A DNA stretch of 64,000 bases from Muricea muricata (Eukaryota > Cnidaria > Anthozoa > Malacalcyonacea > Plexauridae). Both the position numbers and the translations under genes were made by a program. Of the stretch, positions 10,701-22,604 are shown piece after piece. The stretch spans positions 6,334,118 to 6,398,117 of the forward strand of contig OY979725.1 of the NCBI GenBank assembly GCA_963855995.1, in the 5' to 3' direction. Position 1 is the stretch's first letter; the number at the start of each line of letters is the position of its first letter. Under the pieces are notes generated by a model, which searched no databases, was not told the DNA's origin, and was given only the letters and a program-made list of their open reading frames with translations.

Positions 10701-11626
10701 TCTAGAAGCGATTGGAGCGTAAAAACATGTTCAAATCACGAACTAAAAATTACCGTCCTAAATCGATCACGGCAACGTTTTAGAGCTTAAAATGGTGTTT
10801 TCAGTGCTAAAGTGAACGAGTTGAGCGCAATAATGTACTCCAATCACGGACCTAAAACAGACCTTCTAAATGGAAATTGCAGAACTTAGCAAGTCGGGAA
10901 TCATGTTTTCGGTGCTCAAACCATCGAGATGAGCGAAATAACATGTTGAAATGAGAAACCTATAACTTGCTTGTGAACTAAAAAGAAACGATCTTAGAAT
11001 CATAAAAATCGCGTTTTAAGCGTTTTAGAAGCGATTTGAGCGTAAAAACATGTTCAAATCACGAACTAAAAATTACCGTCTTAAATCGATCACGGCGACG
11101 TTTTAGAGCTTAAAATGGTGTTTTCAGTGCTAAAGTGAACGAGTTGAGCGAAATAATGTAGTGCAATCACGGACCTAAAAGAGATCTTCTAAATGAAAAT
11201 TGCAGAACTTAGCAAGTCGGGAATCATGTTTTCGGCGCTCAAACTATCGAGATGAGCGAAATAACATGTTGAAATGAGAAACCTATAACTTGCTTGTAAA
11301 CTGAAAAGAAACGATCGTAGAACCATCAAAATCGCGTTTTAAGCGTTCTAGAAGCGATTTGAGCGTAAAAACATGTTCAAATGACGAACTAAAAATTACC
11401 GTGTTAAATCGATCACGGCGACGTTTTAGAGCTTAAAATGGTGTTTTCAGTGCTAAAGTGAACGAGTTGAGCGCAATGATGTACTGCAATCACGGACCTA
11501 AAAGAGATCTTCTAAATGGAAATTGCAGAACTTAGCAAGTCGGGAATCATGTTTTCGGCGCTCAAACTATCGAGATGAGCGAAATAACATGTTGAAATAA
11601 GAAACCTATAACTTGCTTGTAAACTG
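7751..11626. repeat. Monomers M25-M36: B C D/F G H E I H J K L F
   Basis: Second copy of the 324-4845 block. B (7751), C (8074), D/F hybrid (8397), G (8720), H (9043), E with GTGC (9366), I (9689), H (10012), J (10335), K (10658), L (10981), F (11304). Shared rare sites such as u121 A (3671 region and 10452 region), GCAACG and the u216 A confirm common descent. It is two monomers shorter than the first copy because of the hybrid at 8397. Confidence 0.85.
8397..8719. repeat. Hybrid monomer M27 (D left, F right)
   Basis: The left part carries the u140 T of type D. The right part carries GCGCTCAAACT, u296 A and the TTGTAAACTG ending of type F. Relative to 970-1938 (D, E, F) two monomer lengths are missing. 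Two private substitutions, at 8619 and 8621 (TTGAAA instead of TTGCAG), lie between the last D-specific and the first F-specific sites, close to where the exchange must have happened. Confidence 0.75.
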
Positions 11627-14600
11627 AAAAGAAACGATCGTAGAACCATCAAAATCGCGTTTTAAGCGTTTTAGAAGCGATTTGAGCGTAAAAAAATGTT
11701 CAAATCACGAACTAAAAATTACCGTCTTAAATCGATCACGGCGACGTTTTAGAGCTTAAAATGGTGTTTTCAGTGCTAAAGTGAACGAGTTGAGCGCAAT
11801 AATGTACTGCAATCACGGACCTAAAAGAGACCTTCTAAATGGAAATTGCAGAACTTAGCAAGTCGGGAATCATGTTTTCGGTGCTCAAACCATCGAGATG
11901 AGCGAAATAACATGTTGAAATGAGAAACCTATAACTTGCTTGTGAACTAAAAAGAAACGATCTTAGAACCATCAAAATCGCGTTTTAAGCGTTCTAGAAG
12001 CGATTTGAGCGTAAAAACATGTTCAAATCACGAACTAAAAATTACCGTCTTAAATTGATCACGGCGACGTTTTAGAGCTTAAAATGGTGTTTTCAGTGCT
12101 AAAGTGAACGAGTTGAGCGCAATAATGTACTGCAATCACGGACCTAAAAGAGACCTTCTAAATGGAAATTGCAGAACTTAGCAAGTCGGGAATCATGTTT
12201 TCGATGCTCAAACCATCGAGATGAGCGAAATAACATGTTGAAATGAGAAACCTATAACTTGCTTGTGAACTAAAAAGAAACGATCTTAGAATCATAAAAA
12301 TCGCGTTTTAAGCGTTTTAGAAGCGATTTGAGCGTAAAAACATGTTCAAATCACGAACTAAAAATTACCGTCTTAAATCGATCACGGCGACGTTTTAGAG
12401 CTTAAAATGGTGTTTTCAGTGCTAAAGTGAACGAGTTGAGCGAAATAATGTAGTGCAATCACGGACCTAAAAGAGACCTTCTAAATGGAAATTGCAGAAC
12501 TTAGCAAGTCGGGAATCATGTTTTCGGCGCTAAAACCATCGAGATGAGCGAAATAGCATGTTGAAATGAGAAACCTATAACTTGATTGTAAACTGAAAAG
12601 AAACGATCTTAGAACCATCAAAATCGCGTTTTAAGCGTTCTAGAAGCGATTGGAGCGTAAAAACATGTTCAAATCACGAACTAAAAATTACCGTCTTAAA
12701 TCGATCACGGCGACGTTTTAGAGCTTAAAATGGTGTTTTCAGTGCTAAAGTGAACGAGTTGAGCGCAATAATGTACTCCAATCACGGACCTAAAACAGAC
12801 CTTCTAAATGGAAATTGCAGAACTTAGGAAGTCGGGAATCATGTTTTCGGTGCTCAAACCATCGAGATGAGCGAAATAACATGTTGAAATGAGAAACCTA
12901 TAACTTGCTTGTGAACTAAAAAGAAACGATCTTAGAACCATCAAAATCGCGTTTTAAGCGTTCTAGAAGCGATTTGAGCGTAAAAACATGTTCAAATCAC
13001 GAACTAAAAATTACCGTCTTAAATTGATCACGGCGACGTTTTAGAGCTTAAAATGGTGTTTTCAGTGCTAAAGTGAACGAGTTGAGCGCAATAATGTACT
13101 GCAATCACGGACCTAAAAGAGACCTTCTAAATGGAAATTGCAGAACTTAGCAAGTCGGGAATCATGTTTTCGCGCTAAAACCATCGAGGTGAGCGAAATA
13201 GCATGTTGAAATGAGAAACCTATAACTTGATTGTAAACTGAAAAGAAACGATCTTAGAACCATCAAAATCGCGTTTTAAGCGTTCTAGAAGCGATTTGAG
13301 CGTAAAAACATGTTCAAATCACGAACTAAAAATTACCGTCTTAAATCGATCACGGCGACGTTTTAGAGCTTAAAATGGTGTTTTCAGTGCTAAAGTGAAC
13401 GAGTTGAGCGCAATAATGTAGTGCAATCACGGACCTAAAAGAGACCTTCTAAATGGAAATTGCAGAACTTAGCAAGTCGGGAATCATGTTTTCGGCGCTA
13501 AAACCATCGAGATGAGCGAAATAGCATGTTGAAATGAGAAACCTATAACTTGATTGTAAACTGAAAAGAAACGATCTTAGAACCATCAAAATCGCGTTTT
13601 AAGCGTTCTAGAAGCGATTGGAGCGTAAAAACATGTTCAAATTACGAACTAAAAATTACCGTCTTAAATCGATCACGGCGACGTTTTAGAGCTTAAAATG
13701 GTGTTTTCAGTGCTAAAGTAGACGAGTTGAGCGCAATAATGTACTCCAATCACGGACCTAAAAAAGACCTTCTAAATGGAAATTGCAGAACTTAGCAAGT
13801 CGGGAATCATGTTTTCGGTGCTCAAACCATCGAGATGAGCGAAATAACATGTTGAAATGAGAAACCTATAACTTGCTTGTGAACTAAAAAGAAACGATCT
13901 TAGAACCATCAAAATCGCGTTTTAAGCGTTCTAGAAGCGATTTGAGCGTAAAAACATGTTCAAATCACGAACTAAAAATTACCGTCTTAAATTGATCACG
14001 GCGACGTTTTAGAGCTTAAAATGGTGTTTTCAGTGCTAAAGTGAACGAGTTGAGCGCAATAATGTACTGCAATCACGGACCTAAAAGAGACCTTCTAAAT
14101 GGAAATTGCAGAACTTAGCAAGTCGGGAATCATGTTTTCGATGCTCAAACCATCGAGATGAGCGAAATAACATGTTGAAATGAGAAACCTATAACTTGCT
14201 TGTGAACTAAAAAGAAACGATCTTAGAATCATAAAAATCGCGTTTTAAGCGTTTTAGAAGCGATTTGAGCGTAAAAACATGTTCAAATCACGAACTAAAA
14301 ATTACCGTCTTAAATCGATCACGGCGACGTTTTAGAGCTTAAAATGGTGTTTTCAGTGCTAAAGTGAACGAGTTGAGCGCAATAATGTACTCCAATCACG
14401 GACCTAAAAAAGACCTTCTAAATGGAAATTGCAGAACTTAGCAAGTCGGGAATCATGTTTTCGGTGCTCAAACCATCGAGATGAGCGAAATAACATGTTG
14501 AAATGAGAAACCTATAACTTGCTTGTGAACTAAAAAGAAACGATCTTAGAACCATCAAAATCGCGTTTTAAGCGTTCTAGAAGCGATTTGAGCGTAAAAA

Positions 14601-14854
14601 CATGTTCAAATCACGAACTAAAAATTACCGTCTTAAATTGATCACGGCGACGTTTTAGAGCTTAAAATGGTGTTTTCAGTGCTAAAGTGAACGAGTTGAG
14701 CGCAATAATGTACTGCAATCACGGACCTAAAAGAGACCTTCTAAATGGAAATTGCAGAACTTAGCAAGTCGGGAATCATGTTTTCGCGCTAAAACCATCG
14801 AGGTGAGCGAAATAGCATGTTGAAATGAGAAACCTATAACTTGATTGTAAACTG
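11627..14854. repeat. Monomers M37-M46: N Q O A P B C Q R-like P
   Basis: N (11627), Q (11950), O (12273), A (12596), P (12919, 322 bp), B (13241), C (13564), Q (13887), an R-like hybrid (14210) and P (14533, 322 bp). The R-like monomer has u201 A and u233 C, so its right part resembles C instead of A, unlike 7106 and 21960. Together with 10981-11626 this run is repeated at 18731-22604, offset 7750 bp (24 monomers less two deletions). Confidence 0.85.
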
Positions 14855-17800
14855 AAAAGAAACGATCTTAGAAGCATCAAAATCGCGTTTTAAGCGTTCT
14901 AGAAGCGATTTGAGCGTAAAAACATGTTCAAATCACGAACTAAAAATTACCGTCTTAAATCGATCACGGCGACGTTTTAGAGCTTAAAATGGTGTTTTCA
15001 GTGCTAAAGTGAACGAGTTGAGCGCAATAATGTAGTGCAATCACGGACCTAAAAGAGACCTTCTAAATGGAAATTGCAGAACTTAGCAAGTCGGGAATCA
15101 TGTTTTCGGCGCTAAAACCATCGAGATGAGCGAAATAGCATGTTGAAATGAGAAACCTATAACTTGCTTGTGAACTAAAAAGAAACGATCTTAGAACCAT
15201 AAAAATCGCGTTTTAAGCGTTTTAGAAGCGATTTGAGCGTAAAAACATGTTCAAATCACGAACTAAAAATTACCGTCTTAAATCGATCACGGCGACGTTT
15301 TAGAGCTTAAAATGGTTTTTTCAGTGCTAAAGTGAACGAGTTGAGCGCAATAATGTAGTGCAATCACGGACCTAAAAGAGACCTTCTAAATGGAAATTGC
15401 AGAACTTAGCAAGTCGGGAATCATGTTTTCGGCGCTAAAACCATCGAGATGAGCGAAATAGCATGTTGAAATGAGAAACCTATAACTTGATTGTAAACTG
15501 AAAAGAAACGATCTTAGAACCATCAAAATCGCGTTTTAAGCGTTCTAAAAGCGATTGGAGCGTAAAAACATGCTCAAATCACGAACTAAAAATTACGGTC
15601 TTAAATCGATCACGGCGACGTTTTAGAGCTTAAAATGGTGTTTTCAGTGCTAAAGTGGACGAGTTGAGCGCAATAATGTACTCCAATCACGGACCTAAAA
15701 AAGACCTTCTAAATGGAAATTGCAGAACTTAGCAAGTCGGGAATCATGTTTTCGGTGCTCAAACCATCGAGATGAGCGAAATAACATGTTGAAATGAGAA
15801 ACCTATAACTTGCTTGTGAACTAAAAAGAAACGATCTTAGAACCATAAAAATCGCGTTTTAAGCGTTTTAGAAGCGATTTGAGCGTAAAAACATGTTCAA
15901 ATCACGAACTAAAAATTACCGTCTTAAATCGATCACGGCGACGTTTTAGAGCTTAAAATGGTGTTTTCAGTGCTAAAGTGAACGAGTTGAGCGCAATAAT
16001 GTAGTGCAATCACGGACCTAAAAGAGACCTTCTAAATGGAAATTGCAGAACTTAGCAAGTCGGGAATCATGTTTTCGGCGCTAAAACCATCGAGATGAGC
16101 GAAATAGCATGTTGAAATGAGAAACCTATAACTTGATTGTAAACTGAAAAGAAACGATCTTAGAACCATCAAAATCGCGTTTTAAGCGTTCTAGAAGCGA
16201 TTGGAGCGTAAAAACATGTTCAAATCACGAACTAAAAATTACCGTCTTAAATCGATCACGGCGACGATTTAGAGCTTAAAATGGTGTTTTCAGTGCTAAA
16301 GTGAACGAGTTGAGCGCAATAATGTAGTGCAATCACGGACCTAAAAGAGACCTTCTAAATGGAAATTCCAGAACTTAGCAAGTCGGGAATCATGTTTTCG
16401 GAGCTAAAACCATCGAGATGAGCGAAATAGCATGTTGAAATGAGAAACCTATAACTTGATTGTAAACTGAAAAGAAACGATCTTAGAACCATCAAAATCG
16501 CGTTTTAAGCGTTCTAGAAGCGATTGGAGCGTAAAAACATGTTCAAATCACGAACTAAAAATTACCGTCCTAAATCGATCACGGCAACGTTTTAGAGCTT
16601 AAAATGGTGTTTTCAGTGCTAAAGTGAACGAGTTGAGCGCAATAATGTACTCCAATCACGGACCTAAAACAGACCTTCTAAATGGAAATTGCAGAACTTA
16701 GCAAGTCGGGAATCATGTTTTCGGTGCTCAAACCATCGAGATGAGCGAAATAACATGTTGAAATGAGAAACCTATAACTTGCTTGTGAACTAAAAAGAAA
16801 CGATCTTAGAATCATAAAAATCGCGTTTTAAGCGTTTTAGAAGCGATTTGAGCGTAAAAACATGTTCAAATCACGAACTAAAAATTACCGTCTTAAATCG
16901 ATCACGGCGACGTTTTAGAGCTTAAAATGGTGTTTTCAGTGCTAAAGTGAACGAGTTGAGCGAAATAATGTAGTGCAATCACGGACCTAAAAGAGACCTT
17001 CTAAATGGAAATTGCAGAACTTAGCAAGTCGGGAATCATGTTTTCGGCGCTAAAACCATCGAGATGAGCGAAATAGCATGTTGAAATGAGAAACCTATAA
17101 CTTGCTTGTGAACTAAAAAGAAACGATCTTAGAACCATAAAAATCGCGTTTTAAGCGTTTTAGAAGCGATTTGAGCGTAAAAACATGTTCAAATCACGAA
17201 CTAAAAATTACCGTCTTAAATCGATCACGGCGACGTTTTAGAGCTTAAAATGGTTTTTTCAGTGCTAAAGTGAACGAGTTGAGCGCAATAATGTAGTGCA
17301 ATCACGGACCTAAAAGAGACCTTCTAAATGGAAATTGCAGAACTTAGCAAGTCGGGAATCATGTTTTCGGCGCTAAAACCATCGAGATGAGCGAAATAGC
17401 ATGTTGAAATGAGAAACCTATAACTTGATTGTAAACTGAAAAGAAACGATCTTAGAACCATCAAAATCGCGTTTTAAGCGTTCTAAAAGCGATTGGAGCG
17501 TAAAAACATGCTCAAATCACGAACTAAAAATTACGGTCTTAAATCGATCACGGCGACGTTTTAGAGCTTAAAATGGTGTTTTCAGTGCTAAAGTGGACGA
17601 GTTTAGCGCAATAATGTACTCCAATCACGGACCTAAAAAAGACCTTCTAAATGGAAATTGCAGAACTTAGCAAGTCGGGAATCATGTTTTCGGTGCTCAA
17701 ACCATCGAGATGAGCGAAATAACATGTTGAAATGAGAAACCTATAACTTGCTTGTGAACTAAAAAGAAACGATCTTAGAACCATAAAAATCGCGTTTTAA

Positions 17801-18730
17801 GCGTTTTAGAAGCGATTTGAGCGTAAAAACATGTTCAAATCACGAACTAAAAATTACCGTCTTAAATCGATCACGGCGACGTTTTAGAGCTTAAAATGGT
17901 GTTTTCAGTGCTAAAGTGAACGAGTTGAGCGCAATAATGTAGTGCAATCACGGACCTAAAAGAGACCTTCTAAATGGAAATTGCAGAACTTAGCAAGTCG
18001 GGAATCATGTTTTCGGCGCTAAAACCATCGAGATGAGCGAAATAGCATGTTGAAATGAGAAACCTATAACTTGATTGTAAACTGAAAAGAAACGATCTTA
18101 GAACCATCAAAATCGCGTTTTAAGCGTTCTAGAAGCGATTGGAGCGTAAAAACATGTTCAAATCACGAACTAAAAATTACCGTCTTAAATCGATCACGGC
18201 GACGATTTAGAGCTTAAAATGGTGTTTTCAGTGCTAAAGTGAACGAGTTGAGCGCAATAATGTAGTGCAATCACGGACCTAAAAGAGACCTTCTAAATGG
18301 AAATTCCAGAACTTAGCAAGTCGGGAATCATGTTTTCGGAGCTAAAACCATCGAGATGAGCGAAATAGCATGTTGAAATGAGAAACCTATAACTTGATTG
18401 TAAACTGAAAAGAAACGATCTTAGAACCATCAAAATCGCGTTTTAAGCGTTCTAGAAGCGATTGGAGCGTAAAAACATGTTCAAATCACGAACTAAAAAT
18501 TACCGTCCTAAATCGATCACGGCAACGTTTTAGAGCTTAAAATGGTGTTTTCAGTGCTAAAGTGAACGAGTTGAGCGCAATAATGTACTCCAATCACGGA
18601 CCTAAAACAGACCTTCTAAATGGAAATTGCAGAACTTAGCAAGTCGGGAATCATGTTTTCGGTGCTCAAACCATCGAGATGAGCGAAATAACATGTTGAA
18701 ATGAGAAACCTATAACTTGCTTGTGAACTA
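14855..18730. repeat. Monomers M47-M58: two copies of a 6-monomer (1938-bp) unit
   Basis: B-like with a GTGAACTA ending (14855), D (15178), E/I hybrid (15501), H (15824), J (16147), K (16470), O with a GTGAACTA ending (16793), then again D (17116), E/I (17439), H (17762), J (18085), K (18408). Both J copies share two private changes, TTCCAG near u220 and GGAGCTA near u254, which no other J has. That shows the second copy was made directly from the first. The spacing is exactly 1938 bp. A single change, GAGTTTAGCG at 17601, separates the copies of the hybrid. Confidence 0.85.
15501..15823. repeat. Hybrid monomer M49 (E left, I right)
   Basis: The left part has the type E markers u48 A and ATGCTC. 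From u97 on it is type I (TTACGGTC, GGA at u157-159, CTCC, u201 A). The exchange lies between u73 and u97. A copy is at 17439-17761. Confidence 0.8.
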
Positions 18731-21700
18731 AAAAGAAACGATCTTAGAATCATAAAAATCGCGTTTTAAGCGTTTTAGAAGCGATTTGAGCGTAAAAACA
18801 TGTTCAAATCACGAACTAAAAATTACCGTCTTAAATCGATCACGGCGACGTTTTAGAGCTTAAAATGGTGTTTTCAGTGCTAAAGTGAACGAGTTGAGCG
18901 AAATAATGTAGTGCAATCACGGACCTAAAAGAGATCTTTTAAATGAAAATTGCAGAACTTAGCAAGTCGGGAATCATGTTTTCGGCGCTCAAACTATCGA
19001 GATGAGCGAAATAACATGTTGAAATGAGAAACCTATAACTTGCTTGTAAACTGAAAAGAAACGATCGTAGAACCATCAAAATCGCGTTTTAAGCGTTCTA
19101 GAAGCGATTTGAGCGTAAAAACATGTTCAAATGACGAACTAAAAATTACCGTGTTAAATCGATCACGGCGACGTTTTAGAGCTTAAAATGGTGTTTTCAG
19201 TGCTAAAGTGAACGAGTTGAGCGCAATGATGTACTGCAATCACGGACCTAAAAGAGATCTTCTAAATGGAAATTGCAGAACTTAGCAAGTCGGGAATCAT
19301 GTTTTCGGCGCTCAAACTATCGAGATGAGCGAAATAACATGTTGAAATAAGAAACCTATAACTTGCTTGTAAACTGAAAAGAAACGATCGTAGAACCATC
19401 AAAATCGCGTTTTAAGCGTTTTAGAAGCGATTTGAGCGTAAAAAAATGTTCAAATCACGAACTAAAAATTACCGTCTTAAATCGATCACGGCGACGTTTT
19501 AGAGCTTAAAATGGTGTTTTCAGTGCTAAAGTGAACGAGTTGAGCGCAATAATGTACTGCAATCACGGACCTAAAAGAGACCTTCTAAATGGAAATTGCA
19601 GAACTTAGCAAGTCGGGAATCATGTTTTCGGTGCTCAAACCATCGAGATGAGCGAAATAACATGTTGAAATGAGAAACCTATAACTTGCTTGTGAACTAA
19701 AAAGAAACGATCTTAGAACCATCAAAATCGCGTTTTAAGCGTTCTAGAAGCGATTTGAGCGTAAAAACATGTTCAAATCACGAACTAAAAATTACCGTCT
19801 TAAATTGATCACGGCGACGTTTTAGAGCTTAAAATGGTGTTTTCAGTGCTAAAGTGAACGAGTTGAGCGCAATAATGTACTGCAATCACGGACCTAAAAG
19901 AGACCTTCTAAATGGAAATTGCAGAACTTAGCAAGTCGGGAATCATGTTTTCGATGCTCAAACCATCGAGATGAGCGAAATAACATGTTGAAATGAGAAA
20001 CCTATAACTTGCTTGTGAACTAAAAAGAAACGATCTTAGAATCATAAAAATCGCGTTTTAAGCGTTTTAGAAGCGATTTGAGCGTAAAAACATGTTCAAA
20101 TCACGAACTAAAAATTACCGTCTTAAATCGATCACGGCGACGTTTTAGAGCTTAAAATGGTGTTTTCAGTGCTAAAGTGAACGAGTTGAGCGAAATAATG
20201 TAGTGCAATCACGGACCTAAAAGAGACCTTCTAAATGGAAATTGCAGAACTTAGCAAGTCGGGAATCATGTTTTCGGCGCTAAAACCATCGAGATGAGCG
20301 AAATAGCATGTTGAAATGAGAAACCTATAACTTGATTGTAAACTGAAAAGAAACGATCTTAGAACCATCAAAATCGCGTTTTAAGCGTTCTAGAAGCGAT
20401 TGGAGCGTAAAAACATGTTCAAATCACGAACTAAAAATTACCGTCTTAAATCGATCACGGCGACGTTTTAGAGCTTAAAATGGTGTTTTCAGTGCTAAAG
20501 TGAACGAGTTGAGCGCAATAATGTACTCCAATCACGGACCTAAAACAGACCTTCTAAATGGAAATTGCAGAACTTAGGAAGTCGGGAATCATGTTTTCGG
20601 TGCTCAAACCATCGAGATGAGCGAAATAACATGTTGAAATGAGAAACCTATAACTTGCTTGTGAACTAAAAAGAAACGATCTTAGAACCATCAAAATCGT
20701 GTTTTAAGCGTTCTAGAAGCGATTTGAGCGTAAAAACATGTTCAAATCACGAACTAAAAATTACCGTCTTAAATTGATCACGGCGACGTTTTAGAGCTTA
20801 AAATGGTGTTTTCAGTGCTAAAGTGAACGAGTTGAGCGCAATAATGTACTGCAATCACGGACCTAAAAGAGACCTTCTAAATGGAAATTGCAGAACTTAG
20901 CAAGTCGGGAATCATGTTTTCGCGCTAAAACCATCGAGGTGAGCGAAATAGCATGTTGAAATGAGAAACCTATAACTTGATTGTAAACTGAAAAGAAACG
21001 ATCTTAGAACCATCAAAATCGCGTTTTAAGCGTTCTAGAAGCGATTTGAGCGTAAAAACATGTTCAAATCACGAACTAAAAATTACCGTCTTAAATCGAT
21101 CACGGCGACGTTTTAGAGCTTAAAATGGTGTTTTCAGTGCTAAAGTGAACGAGTTGAGCGCAATAATGTAGTGCAATCACGGACCTAAAAGAGACCTTCT
21201 AAATGGAAATTGCAGAACTTAGCAAGTCGGGAATCATGTTTTCGGCGCTAAAACCATCGAGATGAGCGAAATAGCATGTTGAAATGAGAAACCTATAACT
21301 TGATTGTAAACTGAAAAGAAACGATCTTAGAACCATCAAAATCGCGTTTTAAGCGTTCTAGAAGCGATTGGAGCGTAAAAACATGTTCAAATTACGAACT
21401 AAAAATTACCGTCTTAAATCGATCACGGCGACGTTTTAGAGCTTAAAATGGTGTTTTCAGTGCTAAAGTAGACGAGTTGAGCGCAATAATGTACTCCAAT
21501 CACGGACCTAAAAAAGACCTTCTAAATGGAAATTGCAGAACTTAGCAAGTCGGGAATCATGTTTTCGGTGCTCAAACCATCGAGATGAGCGAAATAACAT
21601 GTTGAAATGAGAAACCTATAACTTGCTTGTGAACTAAAAAGAAACGATCTTAGAACCATCAAAATCGCGTTTTAAGCGTTCTAGAAGCGATTTGAGCGTA

Positions 21701-22604
21701 AAAACATGTTCAAATCACGAACTAAAAATTACCGTCTTAAATTGATCACGGCGACGTTTTAGAGCTTAAAATGGTGTTTTCAGTGCTAAAGTGAACGAGT
21801 TGAGCGCAATAATGTACTGCAATCACGGACCTAAAAGAGACCTTCTAAATGGAAATTGCAGAACTTAGCAAGTCGGGAATCATGTTTTCGATGCTCAAAC
21901 CATCGAGATGAGCGAAATAACATGTTGAAATGAGAAACCTATAACTTGCTTGTGAACTAAAAAGAAACGATCTTAGAATCATAAAAATCGCGTTTTAAGC
22001 GTTTTAGAAGCGATTTGAGCGTAAAAACATGTTCAAATCACGAACTAAAAATTACCGTCTTAAATCGATCACGGCGACGTTTTAGAGCTTAAAATGGTGT
22101 TTTCAGTGCTAAAGTGAACGAGTTGAGCGCAATAATGTACTCCAATCACGGACCTAAAACAGACCTTCTAAATGGAAATTGCAGAACTTAGGAAGTCGGG
22201 AATCATGTTTTCGGTGCTCAAACCATCGAGATGAGCGAAATAACATGTTGAAATGAGAAACCTATAACTTGCTTGTGAACTAAAAAGAAACGATCTTAGA
22301 ACCATCAAAATCGCGTTTTAAGCGTTCTAGAAGCGATTTGAGCGTAAAAACATGTTCAAATCACGAACTAAAAATTACCGTCTTAAATTGATCACGGCGA
22401 CGTTTTAGAGCTTAAAATGGTGTTTTCAGTGCTAAAGTGAACGAGTTGAGCGCAATAATGTACTGCAATCACGGACCTAAAAGAGACCTTCTAAATGGAA
22501 ATTGCAGAACTTAGCAAGTCGGGAATCATGTTTTCGCGCTAAAACCATCGAGGTGAGCGAAATAGCATGTTGAAATGAGAAACCTATAACTTGATTGTAA
22601 ACTG
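18731..22604. repeat. Monomers M59-M70: L F N Q O A P B C Q R P
   Basis: L (18731, private AGATCTTTT), F (19054), N (19377), Q (19700), O (20023), A (20346), P (20669, 322 bp, private ATCGTG), B (20991), C (21314), Q (21637), R (21960), P (22283, 322 bp). It follows the order at 10981-14854. The R monomer here agrees with the one at 7106, not with the one at 14210. Confidence 0.85.
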
